Source: Saccharopolyspora shandongensis (GTDB lineage Bacteria > Actinomycetota > Actinomycetes > Mycobacteriales > Pseudonocardiaceae). From it: 64,000 nucleotides of DNA. Made by a program: the position numbers and the translations under genes. This document shows, in pieces, positions 1-8,257 of this stretch. The notes beneath the pieces were generated by a model. It saw only the letters and a program-made list of their open reading frames with translations, had not been told where the DNA came from and searched no databases. The stretch spans positions 62,001 through 126,000 of the forward strand of contig NZ_FNOK01000021.1 of NCBI RefSeq assembly GCF_900106995.1, read 5' to 3'. The stretch's first letter is position 1; each line of letters begins with the position of its first letter.

Positions 1-137
1 AGGTCTCGGTCTTCCTCGAAGTGCTCGGGGCCGGCCACTACCTGCCCGATTACGCCGGGAACCTCGACATCATGACCTCCGCTGCGCTTCGCACCGCGGA
101 GCGGATCGCCGAACTCCGAGGATGGGTGCGCGCGTGA
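1..137 (+). CDS. mhpF: Acetaldehyde dehydrogenase (acylating), C-terminal end only
   Basis: The gene enters from the left edge, so only the last 44 residues are present. The tail contains the [17 protein letters not shown] stretch typical of the C-terminus of MhpF/NbaJ-type CoA-acylating acetaldehyde dehydrogenases, which convert acetaldehyde, CoA and NAD to acetyl-CoA. In the known enzyme family this subunit forms a channelling complex with the aldolase encoded next. The stop codon TGA (135-137) overlaps a possible GTG start of the aldolase at 134, so the two are translationally coupled. Assignment rests on a short segment plus strong context. Confidence 0.8.
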   Translation, partial: VSVFLEVLGAGHYLPDYAGNLDIMTSAALRTAERIAELRGWVRA

Positions 138-1165
138 AGATCTACGTGCAAGACGTGACCCTGCGCGACGGGATGCACGCCATGGGCCACATGTACACCG
201 TCGACCAGGTCCGGGAGGTCGTCCGCGCGTTGGACGCCGCCGGGGTCGCGGCCATCGAGGTGGCGCACGGCGACGGCCTCGGCGGATCGAGTGCGAACTA
301 CGGATTCGGTGCGCACACCGACGAGCGGTGGATCGAGGCGGCGGCAGAGGCCGTCGAGAACGCGACGCTGACCACCTTGCTGCTGCCCGGAATCGGAACC
401 ATCGAGCACCTGCGCCGGGCGCACGCGCTGGGTGTCCGCAGCGTTCGGGTGGCAACGCACTGCACCGAGGCCGACGTCAGCGCGCAACACATCGCGTGGG
501 CGCGGGAACACGGCATGGACGTGTCCGGCTTCCTGATGATGAGCCACCTCAATTCGCCCGCCAAGCTCGCCGAGCAAGCGGCGCTGATGGAGTCCTACGG
601 CGCGCATTGCGTGTACGTCACCGACTCCGGCGGGCGGCTGACCATGTCCGACGTCGCCGAGCGGATCGACGCATACCGCCAGATTCTCGATGACCGCACG
701 GAAATCGGCATTCACGCGCACGAGAACCTCTCCCTCTCGGTCGCCAACAGCGTGACCGCGGTCGAACACGGCGCCTACCGGGTGGACGTCGCCCTGGCCG
801 GGCAGGGGGCCGGTGCCGGGAACTGCCCGGCGGAGGCGTTCGTGGCGGTCGCCGACCTGCTGGGCTGGGAACACGGCTGCGATCTGTTCGCGCTGCAGGA
901 CGCAGCCGACGACATCATCCGGCCGTTGCGGAACCGACCCGTGCAGGTGGACCGCGAAACGCTCACCTTGGGATATGCCGGTGTTTATTCGAGTTTCCTG
1001 CTGCACGCAGAGCGGGCGGCCAGGCGCTACGGGCTCGATGCCAGGGAGATCCTGCTCGAGGTCGGCAGACGACACATGGTCGGTGGCCAGGAGGACATGA
1101 TCGTCGACATCGCGCTCGATCTCGCCGCGCGGCGCGACGCAGCAGCAGTGGGGAGCAACGAATGA
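122..1165 (+). CDS. mhpE: 4-hydroxy-2-oxovalerate aldolase
   Basis: 347-residue member of the HMG-CoA-lyase-like (DRE-TIM) aldolases. It cleaves 4-hydroxy-2-oxovalerate to pyruvate and acetaldehyde, the acetaldehyde passing to the dehydrogenase encoded just upstream. Visible signatures are VTLRDGMH at residues 12-19, with the metal-binding/catalytic RDG, the metal-ligand HAH at 198-200, and the glycine-rich GAGAGN stretch near residue 240. Two starts are possible: ATG at 122, or GTG at 134, which overlaps the upstream stop as GTGA and gives the family-typical N-terminus beginning [12 protein letters not shown]. The later start is at least as likely. Last steps of an aromatic meta-cleavage pathway. 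Confidence 0.93.
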   Translation: MGARVKIYVQDVTLRDGMHAMGHMYTVDQVREVVRALDAAGVAAIEVAHGDGLGGSSANYGFGAHTDERWIEAAAEAVENATLTTLLLPGIGTIEHLRRAHALGVRSVRVATHCTEADVSAQHIAWAREHGMDVSGFLMMSHLNSPAKLAEQAALMESYGAHCVYVTDSGGRLTMSDVAERIDAYRQILDDRTEIGIHAHENLSLSVANSVTAVEHGAYRVDVALAGQGAGAGNCPAEAFVAVADLLGWEHGCDLFALQDAADDIIRPLRNRPVQVDRETLTLGYAGVYSSFLLHAERAARRYGLDAREILLEVGRRHMVGGQEDMIVDIALDLAARRDAAAVGSNE

Positions 1166-1929
1166 TCTCTACCGAGCAGGTCGAGGCACTGGCCGATCGA
1201 CTGCACGCCGCGGAGGCGAACCGCCAGGACACGCCGAGTCTCGCGGACGACCACGAGTTCGGCATCGAGGAGGCCTACGCGATCCAGGCCGCGCTGATCG
1301 CCCGCCGGGAGGTGCGAGGTGAACGAGCGGTCGGAGTGAAGCTCGGCTTCACCAGCAAGGCCAAGATGGCTCAGATGGGCGTCTCCGACGTGATCGTGGG
1401 CAGGCTCACCGATGCCATGCGCATCGCGGACGGTGCCGATGTCGACCTCTCCCGCTTCATTCACCCGAAGATCGAGCCCGAGATCGCCTACCGGCTGAGC
1501 CGTGACGTCGACGTGGACGACCCGACGACGGACATCGAGTCCTGTGTGGACGCGCTCGCCCCCGCACTGGAGATCATCGATTCCCGCTACCGGGATTTCC
1601 GGTTCACCTACACCGACGTGGTCGCCGACAACACCTCGGCCTCGGCTTATGCGGTGGGGCCCTGGCGTCCGCTCGAAGACGTGTCGAACCGCGCCGTGAA
1701 ACTGCGGGTGGGGAACACCGAGGTGGTCGGATCGACCGCCGCCGTTCTCGGGAACCCTGTCCGCGCGTTGCATGCCTTGCTGGACATGTGCCGCCGTCGC
1801 CGGATCCCGCTGAGGGCAGGGCAGGTCGTGCTCGCCGGGGCGGCGACCGCGGCAGCAACGCTCACGGCGGGATTCGCGGAATGCCGGGTTGCGGGAATCG
1901 GATCGGTATCGGTGAAGGGACGAGCATGA
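1162..1929 (+). CDS. 2-oxo-3-hexenedioate decarboxylase / 2-oxopent-4-enoate hydratase family
   Basis: 255 residues of the small fumarylacetoacetase-fold hydratase/decarboxylase family (MhpD, XylI, NbaG, NbaH). The [12 protein letters not shown] motif near residue 105 carries the metal-binding glutamates, and [18 protein letters not shown] at about 55-72 is typical of the decarboxylase branch. With a 2-aminomuconate deaminase next to it, the likely reaction is decarboxylation of 2-oxo-3-hexenedioate to 2-oxopent-4-enoate (NbaG role), although the hydratase role (NbaH) cannot be excluded from sequence alone. The start ATG overlaps the aldolase stop by four bases, and its own stop overlaps the next start as ATGA. 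Confidence 0.87.
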   Translation: MISTEQVEALADRLHAAEANRQDTPSLADDHEFGIEEAYAIQAALIARREVRGERAVGVKLGFTSKAKMAQMGVSDVIVGRLTDAMRIADGADVDLSRFIHPKIEPEIAYRLSRDVDVDDPTTDIESCVDALAPALEIIDSRYRDFRFTYTDVVADNTSASAYAVGPWRPLEDVSNRAVKLRVGNTEVVGSTAAVLGNPVRALHALLDMCRRRRIPLRAGQVVLAGAATAAATLTAGFAECRVAGIGSVSVKGRA

Positions 1930-2339
1930 ACACCGCACGCGTTGTCGAAGGACGTGCCACACCGCGGGGACGTTTTCCGCACGTGAAGGTCGTCGGAGAC
2001 CTGATCTTCGTCTCCGGCACGAGCTCCAGGCGACCGGACAACACGTTCGCCGGCGTCGAGGTGGACGAATTCGGCACGACCAACCTGGACATCCGCGAGC
2101 AGACGAGAGCCGTGATCGAGAACGTCCGCGAGATCCTGCGCGACGTCGGGGCGGATCTGTCCGATATCGCACAGATCACCACGTTCCTGGTCTCCATGAA
2201 CGACTTCGGCGGATACAACGAGGTTTACGGCGAGTACTTCGACGAGCAGGGCCCCACCCGCACGACGGTGGCCGTGCACCAATTGCCGCACCCGCACCTG
2301 CTGATCGAGATCCAGGCCATCGCACGCCGGAAGCAATGA
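1926..2339 (+). CDS. nbaF: 2-aminomuconate deaminase, RidA/YjgF family
   Basis: 137-residue RidA-like protein ([11 protein letters not shown] near the N-terminus, then [13 protein letters not shown] and a C-terminal [13 protein letters not shown] stretch). In the bacterial 3-hydroxyanthranilate (2-nitrobenzoate/tryptophan) route, a protein of this family deaminates 2-aminomuconate to 4-oxalocrotonate, releasing ammonia. It starts at ATG 1926, overlapping the previous stop as ATGA. Longer in-frame extensions upstream run through the decarboxylase gene and are not real. Position between the decarboxylase and the ring-cleavage dioxygenase supports the nbaF role over generic enamine/imine deaminase activity. 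Confidence 0.85.
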   Translation: MNTARVVEGRATPRGRFPHVKVVGDLIFVSGTSSRRPDNTFAGVEVDEFGTTNLDIREQTRAVIENVREILRDVGADLSDIAQITTFLVSMNDFGGYNEVYGEYFDEQGPTRTTVAVHQLPHPHLLIEIQAIARRKQ

Positions 2340-2473
2340 GGTTTTTCCAACCTCGATTTGCGTGGCGGTGCGGGTAGCGGAACAGGTGGGGTATGCGCCT
2401 GCGGCGCATGCGGTACCCCATCGACGTGCAGCTTTGCGGCTCGCGGCTGCGGGCTGACCAGGTTGAAAAAGGC
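2338..2473. repeat. Intergenic inverted-repeat element inside the operon
   Basis: The gap between nbaF and nbaC is built of nested inverted repeats. GAGGTT/AACCTC (2338-2343, 2349-2354) forms a small hairpin starting in the nbaF stop codon. TTTTTCCAACCT near the left edge is mirrored with one gap by AGGTTGAAAAA at 2460-2470. In the middle, GGGGTA plus TGCGCC (2388-2399) pair with GGCGCA (2403-2408) and TACCCC (2414-2419). The block has no coding potential. It looks like a mobile intergenic palindrome or an mRNA-processing structure; whether it recurs in the genome is unknown from this window. Confidence 0.55.
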
Positions 2474-2492
2474 TCGATGAGGAGAGATCGCT

Positions 2493-3014
2493 ATGACGAG
2501 ACTGCCGCGGACCATCAACTTCCAAGAGTGGATCACTGAGCACGAACACCTGCTCAAGCCGCCGGTGAACAACCGCACGATGGCGCTCGGGAACGACTTC
2601 ATCGTTCAGATCGTCGGCGGCCCGAACCAGCGGACGGATTACCACTTCGACCCGTACGAGGAATGGTTCTTCCAGGTCAGGGGCGACATGCACGTCGATG
2701 TCATGACCGAGGACGGGAAGGAGACGGTGCACATCCGGGAGGGCGAGACCTGGCTGCTTCCTGGAAACGTCCCGCACTCGCCGCAGCGGCCCGACCCGGA
2801 CTCGATCGGACTGGTCATCGAACGGGTTCGGGAGGAAGGAACGCTCGAACGCTTCCAGTGGTACTGCCTCGAATGCGACTCGTTGCTCCACGAGATCGAG
2901 TTGCAGGTCCGGGACATCGTCGAGGACCTGCCTCCGGTGTTCGCCGAGTTCTACGCTGACGAGACGGCGCGGACCTGCCAGAAGTGCGGCGCGCTGCACC
3001 CGGGTAAGGGCTGA
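2493..3014 (+). CDS. nbaC: 3-hydroxyanthranilate 3,4-dioxygenase
   Basis: 173-residue cupin dioxygenase that opens the ring of 3-hydroxyanthranilate to 2-amino-3-carboxymuconate semialdehyde, using Fe(II). The active-site iron ligands are visible at the canonical positions of the bacterial enzyme: His51, Glu57 and His95, with Arg47, Arg99 and Glu110 available for substrate. The C-terminal rubredoxin-like site of bacterial homologues is intact: Cys125, Cys128, Cys162 and Cys165. A GAGGAG ribosome site (near 2480) precedes ATG 2493. It is separated from nbaF by the inverted-repeat element but sits in the same direction with nbaD two bases downstream. Confidence 0.97.
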   Translation: MTRLPRTINFQEWITEHEHLLKPPVNNRTMALGNDFIVQIVGGPNQRTDYHFDPYEEWFFQVRGDMHVDVMTEDGKETVHIREGETWLLPGNVPHSPQRPDPDSIGLVIERVREEGTLERFQWYCLECDSLLHEIELQVRDIVEDLPPVFAEFYADETARTCQKCGALHPGKG

Positions 3015-3016
3015 TC

Positions 3017-4012
3017 GTGGACGGCATCATCGATGTGCACAGCCACTACGTCCCGAACGGGTGGCCGGATCTGACGACCGAAGCCGGCCCGGTTGCGCCC
3101 TGGCTGAAGGTCGAATCGGAGTCCGAGGCGGTGATCATGATGGGGACCAAGGAGTTCCGCCGGATCCAGTCCGACTGCTGGGATGCCGGGAGGAGGCTGG
3201 CCGACATGGACGCCGACGGCGTGCAGGCGCAAGTGGTCTCTCCGACCCCGGCGTTCTTCAACTACGGCCGCACCGGTGCGCAAGCCGCGAAGATCTCCCG
3301 CATCTTCAACGACCTGGCCCTGGACATCGTCGCGCCCGCGCCTGACCGGCTCATCCCGTTCTGCCAAGTTCCCCTGCAGGACACCGACGCGGCCTGCAGG
3401 GAACTGGAACGCTCCGTGGCGAACGGGCACCGCGGCGTCGAGATCGGCAACCACGTCGGCGATCTCGACCTGGACAGCGAAGGCGTCGTCACGTTCCTGC
3501 AGCACTGCGCCTCGTTGAACGTTCCAGTGTTCGTGCACCCGTGGGATATGGCCAGCTCGCCGCGGCTGGACCGCTGGATGGCGCAATGGCTCACGGCGAT
3601 GCCCGCCGAGACGCACCTGTCCATCCTCGCGTTGATCCTCGGCGGCGTCTTCGACAGGATCGACGACAGCCTGAAGATCTGCTTCGCGCACGGCGGCGGG
3701 TCCTTCGCGTTCTGGCTCGGCCGGATGGAGAACGCCTGGCACGGCCGCAACGACATCATCGGCACGTCGGAATTCCCGCCGACGCACTACCTGGACCGGT
3801 TCTCCGTCGATTCGGTGGTGTTCGACGAGCGCGCGCTGCGGTTGCTGGTCGACACGCTGGGCGCGGACGGGGTCATGGTGGGCAGCGACTACCCGTACCC
3901 ACTGGGCGAGCGCCCGGTGGGGGACGTCGTGCGCAAGAGCGCGTTCCTCGACGACGCGGCGCGGGAACGGATCGTCAGGCAGAACGCCGAGCGATTCCTC
4001 GGGATTTCCTAG
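3017..4012 (+). CDS. nbaD: 2-amino-3-carboxymuconate-6-semialdehyde decarboxylase
   Basis: 331 residues, amidohydrolase-2 family zinc enzyme (ACMSD). It decarboxylates the ring-cleavage product of 3-hydroxyanthranilate and keeps it from cyclising to quinolinate. Metal ligands His8 and His10 are seen in DVHSHYVP; the HPWDM histidine lies near 175, the FAHGGGSF histidine near 227, and the terminal metal-binding aspartate in GSDYPYP near 297. The start is GTG 3017, two bases after the nbaC stop. No gene for the following 2-aminomuconate semialdehyde dehydrogenase (nbaE) is in the window; it may lie left of the edge. Confidence 0.95.
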   Translation: MDGIIDVHSHYVPNGWPDLTTEAGPVAPWLKVESESEAVIMMGTKEFRRIQSDCWDAGRRLADMDADGVQAQVVSPTPAFFNYGRTGAQAAKISRIFNDLALDIVAPAPDRLIPFCQVPLQDTDAACRELERSVANGHRGVEIGNHVGDLDLDSEGVVTFLQHCASLNVPVFVHPWDMASSPRLDRWMAQWLTAMPAETHLSILALILGGVFDRIDDSLKICFAHGGGSFAFWLGRMENAWHGRNDIIGTSEFPPTHYLDRFSVDSVVFDERALRLLVDTLGADGVMVGSDYPYPLGERPVGDVVRKSAFLDDAARERIVRQNAERFLGIS

Positions 4013-4036
4013 CCGACGCAATCGCAGGGGTGGGGC

Positions 4037-4963
4037 CTACTTGTCGGCCATGGTCGCCGACACGCTGCGCAGTTCCGTCACCAACGCGAGGCCGGACGGA
4101 CTCAGCCGCCGTCCGGCCGAGAGGGTGATCCCCACGCTGTGGCCGACGTGCTCCAGCGTGACCGGCAGGGTGGTCAGCCGCATGTCCTCGCGCGGGATCA
4201 GCGTCGGCAGGGCGGCGATGACATCGGTTTCGAGCAGCAGGTGGCGCACGGTGAGGAACGAGGTGCACTCGACGCGGTTCTCTGGCAGGGGCACGCCGTG
4301 CCTGGTGAAGAACTCCTCCAGTTCGCGGCGCAGGGCCGTCTCGACTCCCGGCAGGATCCACGGGTAGTCCAACAGCTCACCCAGGCCCAGTTCGCGCTTG
4401 GCGGCGAGCGGGTGCTCCGCGCGGACGACGAGTTGGACCGACTCGTGGTAGAGCGGCGTGCGGGTCACCGATTCGCTGCTCGGCGCGGTCAGGCGCCCGA
4501 TTATCAGGTCGATCCGCCCGGCTTCGAGCTCGATCAGCAGGCTCTCCGGGGTGCCCTCTCGCACCACGACGGTGAGCAGCGGCCGTTCTGCTTTCAGCCT
4601 GGCGATCGCCGCTGGCAGCAGCACGTTCGATCCGGCCAGATGGGTGCCGACGACCACCGTGCCCCGGGCTGCGTCGGCAAGCTCGCCGACGTGGCGGCTG
4701 GCCTGGTTGAGTTGGGCGAGCACAGCGCGGGCGTGCTCGGTGAACGCCTCGCCGTACACGGTCGGCGTCACGCCCCGCGGGCCCCGCTCGTAGAGCTGCA
4801 CCCCGAGGATCTCCTCGAGTTCGTGCAGACTCCTGGTCGCCACCGGTTGCGTAACGTGCAGCGAGGCCGCCGCACCCACCACGCTCCGCTGCTTGCTCAG
4901 AGCGTCCATGAGGACGAGGTGTCGAAGCTTGAGTCGGCCGTCGAGGAGTCGGGGCAAGTCCAT
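4037..4963 (-). CDS. LysR-family transcriptional regulator
   Basis: About 308 residues: N-terminal winged HTH (AASLHVTQPVATRSLHELEEILGVQLYER) and a LysR substrate-binding domain. The ATG at 4963 (protein beginning MDLPRLLDGRLKLRHL) fits the family better than the in-frame ATG at 5071, which would add an Arg-rich leader unlike family members. The overall type resembles PcaQ/GbpR-like aromatic-pathway regulators. It is convergent with nbaD, ending 24 bases from it, so it is a plausible but unproven regulator of the 3-hydroxyanthranilate operon; such genes are often divergent instead. Confidence 0.88.
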   Translation of the reverse strand: MDLPRLLDGRLKLRHLVLMDALSKQRSVVGAAASLHVTQPVATRSLHELEEILGVQLYERGPRGVTPTVYGEAFTEHARAVLAQLNQASRHVGELADAARGTVVVGTHLAGSNVLLPAAIARLKAERPLLTVVVREGTPESLLIELEAGRIDLIIGRLTAPSSESVTRTPLYHESVQLVVRAEHPLAAKRELGLGELLDYPWILPGVETALRRELEEFFTRHGVPLPENRVECTSFLTVRHLLLETDVIAALPTLIPREDMRLTTLPVTLEHVGHSVGITLSAGRRLSPSGLALVTELRSVSATMADK

Positions 4964-5303
4964 CAGAAGTCCTACCGGAGGCATTCGGGATCGGTGGCGG
5001 CGCCGCCTGCCGCGCAATGCCCGGAGTCGACGAATGCGTCGACTATGTATGCCTGAAAGGCTATGCGTCAAGGGTTCCGTCGCGGCTCGGGCCGGAAACC
5101 GCCTTGCCCGGTCAACGCCAACCCGATTCGTCCTCTTTGGACGTCATATCGTGAAGTAGACCGGGCTTGGGAAGTCGGGTAAATACCGCTGTTGCAGGAA
5201 GACAGCGCCGCAGTGGTCAACACGAGTTCACCACGCCGGCCGCGGCTGGGATGCCGATCAAGCTGAAGGCGTGAACCAGTGCGACCGACGCTGGTACGAA
5301 CGC

Positions 5304-5379
5304 TATTGTCCTTGCAGAAACGGGAAAACTCAGCCGATGTGTACTGGGCAGATTCAACTGATCGCCGCAACACCTCGAT
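5304..5379 (-). pseudogene. Integrase/transposase core remnant
   Basis: Translating the minus strand gives SAQYTSAEFSRFCKDN followed by VRTSVGRTG, the signature of the rve-type integrase core of IS3/IS481-like transposases, where the usual form is sQYTS..F...C...gi..SmGRtG. The flanking sequence is in shifted frames with no continuing similarity, so this is a short decayed fragment. The stretch 4964-5537 between the LysR gene and the acyltransferase remnant holds nothing else that can be supported. Confidence 0.5.
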
Positions 5380-5537
5380 CACGGGGTTGGGCAGCGGCTG
5401 CGACGGGCAGGGCTCCGATGCGTTCGCCCGGTCGTCCTTCGGTGGCACGGCGTGAGGATCGGCAGCGATTCTGGTCGGCGATCGCTGTGGGTGGTTGTGG
5501 CGTGTTCCCGCTCCACCCGGGGCGGGAACACGCCGAG

Positions 5538-5797
5538 TCAGAGGTTTCGCTGGGGTGGGGGTGGGGATGCCGCTGCGGGTGCGCGCCGTCGTTCGAATGG
5601 CTTTTCGATATATCGTCGGCTTAGTGCCGCGACGATGATCGTCGGTGCGATGGCGAGCAGGCCGCCGATGCCGGGGAGATAGGCGCGCAGCCACAGAGTT
5701 ATCGGGTAGTCCCAGAGGTAGGCGCCGTAGGAGATGGTCCCGAGCCACACGAGTGCGCGCGACGGCCAAGCCCGGATGTGGGTCCAGGAGGTCAGGT
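5538..5797 (-). pseudogene. Acyltransferase-3 (OafA/YrhL-like) C-terminal fragment
   Basis: The minus strand encodes a piece starting near 5797, with ALVWLGTISYGAYLWDYP, then a hydrophobic segment (LLAIAPTIIVAALS) and RRYIEKPFERR, the standard end of membrane acyltransferase-3 proteins that O-acetylate cell-surface polysaccharides. Only about 85 of the usual 350-700 residues remain. Upstream, the frame runs antisense through the histidine kinase gene and has no similarity, so the gene was truncated at about 5797, where the kinase gene now begins. Confidence 0.7.
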
Positions 5798-6974
5798 GAG
5801 TGCCATCCGTGCCGGCTGGCGTGTCTGGATCCCCGAGGGGGCGGCAGCGCTGGTCGTGCTGATCGCAGGGGCCGTCGAGGCACTGATCAGCGCCCACTAC
5901 GACATATTCCCTAATCGCGGCACGATCGTCCCCATCGTCGCCGGCACCGCGGTGGCGGTTGGTCTCGGTCGGCGGTGGCCCGGTGTTGCCCTGGCCCTGG
6001 CCTGGTTGATCGGCGGATACCAGGTCGTCATGAGCGCCCCGGTGCTGTTGGTGCAGCTGGCATTGGCGGCGGCGGTGGTGTACGGGACTTCCCGCTGGGG
6101 CAGCACCGTGACCATGGTGGCGGGCATCGGGTCGGTTCCCGCGGTCGCGGTGCCGGTGGCGGTGTCGGTGGGCAGGTACGGCGGGGTCTTCGTTGCGGCC
6201 CTCTTCGGTGTCTCCTGGATGGCCGGGCTGGCGCTGCGTCGCCTCTCCGACCGTGCGGCCCAGTCTGTGGTGTCCCAGCGTGCAGCCGAGGAAGACGCCG
6301 CGCGAGCGCACCGCGACAGCGAGCAGGCCAAGGAAATCGCGCGGCTGCGCGAGGAGCAGGCTCAGCTCGCCCGAGACGTGCACGACGTGGTCGGGCACTC
6401 GCTAGCCGTCATCCTGGCGCAGGCCGAATCCGCCCAATTCGTCGACAACGCGGATACCTCCGCACTGCGGCTCTCGATGACCAATATCGCAAACCTGGCC
6501 CGCTCCTCTCTGCAGGACGTCCGCCAGGTCCTCACCTCGACCAAACCATCCGACCCCGTCCCGGGCGAGCTGCGCAACTTGGTCGAGAGGGCTCGCGCGA
6601 GCGGCCACGAGATCACCTTCGACGAGACCGGGACCGCCCGGCCACTGCCCCCCGAACTGGCCACGGTCGCCTATCGGGTGTTGCAGGAGATGCTCACCAA
6701 CGCGATGCGGCACGGAAGCCGCGATACGCCGATCGCCGTCGGACTGCGGTGGGCGGAGGAACTACGGATCGAGACCGTCAACACCATCACCGGCGAGAAC
6801 GACACCGAGACCCGCCACGGTGGCCACGGACTCGCCGGGATGCGGCGACGGCTGGAGTCGGTCGGCGGCCGACTCGACATACGCCGCCAGATCCCCGAGA
6901 ACGTCCACGACGAGGTCCCTGCGGCCACCTTCACCGCAACCGCCTGGGTCCCCGTACGTACGCTGTCCCCGTGA
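5796..6974 (+). CDS. Sensor histidine kinase, NarL/DesK type
   Basis: 392 residues. Four to five hydrophobic segments span the first 150 residues, followed by a coiled-coil linker (EEDAARAHRDSEQAKEIARL), a HisKA_3 dimerisation domain with the phospho-accepting His in ARDVHDVVGHSLAV (about residue 196), and a HATPase domain (EMLTNAMRHG N-box; GHGLAGMRRRL G-box). GTG 5796 is preferred because AGGAGG lies just upstream; GTG 5778 is an alternative. The stop overlaps the response regulator start as GTGA. The input signal is unknown; no neighbouring ABC transporter suggests a target. Confidence 0.92.
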   Translation: MSAIRAGWRVWIPEGAAALVVLIAGAVEALISAHYDIFPNRGTIVPIVAGTAVAVGLGRRWPGVALALAWLIGGYQVVMSAPVLLVQLALAAAVVYGTSRWGSTVTMVAGIGSVPAVAVPVAVSVGRYGGVFVAALFGVSWMAGLALRRLSDRAAQSVVSQRAAEEDAARAHRDSEQAKEIARLREEQAQLARDVHDVVGHSLAVILAQAESAQFVDNADTSALRLSMTNIANLARSSLQDVRQVLTSTKPSDPVPGELRNLVERARASGHEITFDETGTARPLPPELATVAYRVLQEMLTNAMRHGSRDTPIAVGLRWAEELRIETVNTITGENDTETRHGGHGLAGMRRRLESVGGRLDIRRQIPENVHDEVPAATFTATAWVPVRTLSP

Positions 6975-7639
6975 GCGACACCGACGAGATCCGAGTGCTC
7001 CTGTCCGACGACCAGGAGCTCTTCCGCGCCGGCCTCGCGGTGATCATCGACGCTGCGCCGGGACTGCGGGTCGCCGGGCAGGCGGGCGACGGGTTCGAGG
7101 CACTCAACCGTGTCGAGGAACTCGAGCCGGACGTCGTGCTGATGGACATCCGGATGCCGGAGATGGACGGGGTCGAGGCGACCCGGCAGCTGTTTTCCCC
7201 TGAACGCGCCAGCCGGCGTACCAGACCGCTGCGAGTGCTGGTACTGACCACCTTCAACCTCGACGACCGGGCCGCGACCGCGATTCGCTACGGCGCCAGC
7301 GGATTCCTGCTCAAAGACACCACCCCGGCGATGCTGTGTGACGCGATTCGGACCGTCTACACCGGCAACGCCGTGCTCGCGCCGCACGACCTCTCCACAC
7401 TGCTCGACGGCCAATTCCGCACCCGCGCACCTGCGCCAGCGGCCTACAGCAGCCTGACCGAAAAAGAACAGCAAGCATTCCTCGCCGTCGCAAAGGGCCA
7501 CTTCAACGCCGATATCGCCGGCCTCATCTTCGCCAGCGAGTCCACCGTGAAGACCCACGTCGGCGCCATCCTGCGAAAACTGGGTCTACGCGACCGAGTG
7601 CAGATCGTCGTCTTCGCCCACGAACACGGGCTGGTCTAA
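6971..7639 (+). CDS. Response regulator, NarL/LuxR family
   Basis: 222 residues starting at GTG 6971, overlapping the kinase stop. It has a receiver domain with the acidic pair Asp13/Asp14, the phosphorylation site Asp59 (VVLMDIRMPEMDG), a conserved Thr (VLVLTTF) and Lys (GFLLKD). The C-terminal LuxR-type HTH carries SLTEKEQQAFLAVAKG and STVKTHVGAILRKLGLRDRVQ. It is cognate to the kinase encoded immediately upstream. A very long upstream extension of the reading frame runs through the kinase gene and is not coding. Confidence 0.93.
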   Translation: MSDTDEIRVLLSDDQELFRAGLAVIIDAAPGLRVAGQAGDGFEALNRVEELEPDVVLMDIRMPEMDGVEATRQLFSPERASRRTRPLRVLVLTTFNLDDRAATAIRYGASGFLLKDTTPAMLCDAIRTVYTGNAVLAPHDLSTLLDGQFRTRAPAPAAYSSLTEKEQQAFLAVAKGHFNADIAGLIFASESTVKTHVGAILRKLGLRDRVQIVVFAHEHGLV

Positions 7640-7693
7640 GGGGAACGCCACATCACCTGACCGTGCCCTTGCCGAAAACCGCATCCGTGCAGT

Positions 7694-8098
7694 TCATGCT
7701 GCGCGTTGGTACTCGTGGAGGATGCCACTCAGTCGATCGTGTCGTCGTATGTTGAGCGGCTCGAGCTGTTCGGTGACTTGATCAAGCAATCGGGGCGGAG
7801 CCGACAGGAAGCCGAGTTGCAGCGGGTCGGTGACCGCCACGATCTGAATCAGGCCGGAGTCCAGCAGGCGTTGGACCCGCTGGCGCACGGCCGCTTCCGA
7901 CAGTCCCACCGCCTTGCCGATCGCGGCGTACGAGCGACGTCCGTCCTGCTGCAGTTGCTCGATGATCTGCTTCGACAGATCGTCCACCACGACGGGCGTT
8001 TTCGCCGTGCTGCCGGAGAACTCTTGCTCCCCGTCAATGGTTTTGGCGTCACAGCAACGTATCGTCATCGTTGATCGTTCAGGTTGCAAGCTCGACAC
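7694..8098 (-). pseudogene. Lrp/AsnC regulator truncated and fused to a transposase tail
   Basis: The reading frame begins with an AsnC-type HTH (DDLSKQIIEQLQQDGRRSYAAIGKAVGLSEAAVRQRVQRL) and continues to VTDPLQLGF, where full-length Lrp proteins go on to the ligand-binding RAM domain. Instead it switches to a segment ending in IRRHDRLSGILHEYQRAA and stop, which matches the C-terminus of actinobacterial integrase-type transposases (typical form R.RDrLGG.iHEY..AA). So an insertion-sequence end appears to replace the effector domain. It lies downstream of the aminotransferase gene, the usual neighbour of such Lrp regulators. It may still make a DNA-binding stub. Confidence 0.7.
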
Positions 8099-8257
8099 TC
8101 ACGACTTGCCGGTGCCGGCCACGCCGACACTGGAGCTCCACGAGATGTTCCAGTTCGCCTTGGCCGGCGCCGGGCGTGCAAGTCCTTCCACCGCGGGAAC
8201 GTGCAACCACTGCACTTCGGCTTGAGTGAGCGGTCGCCGATTGCAGGCTCCTCGCGT

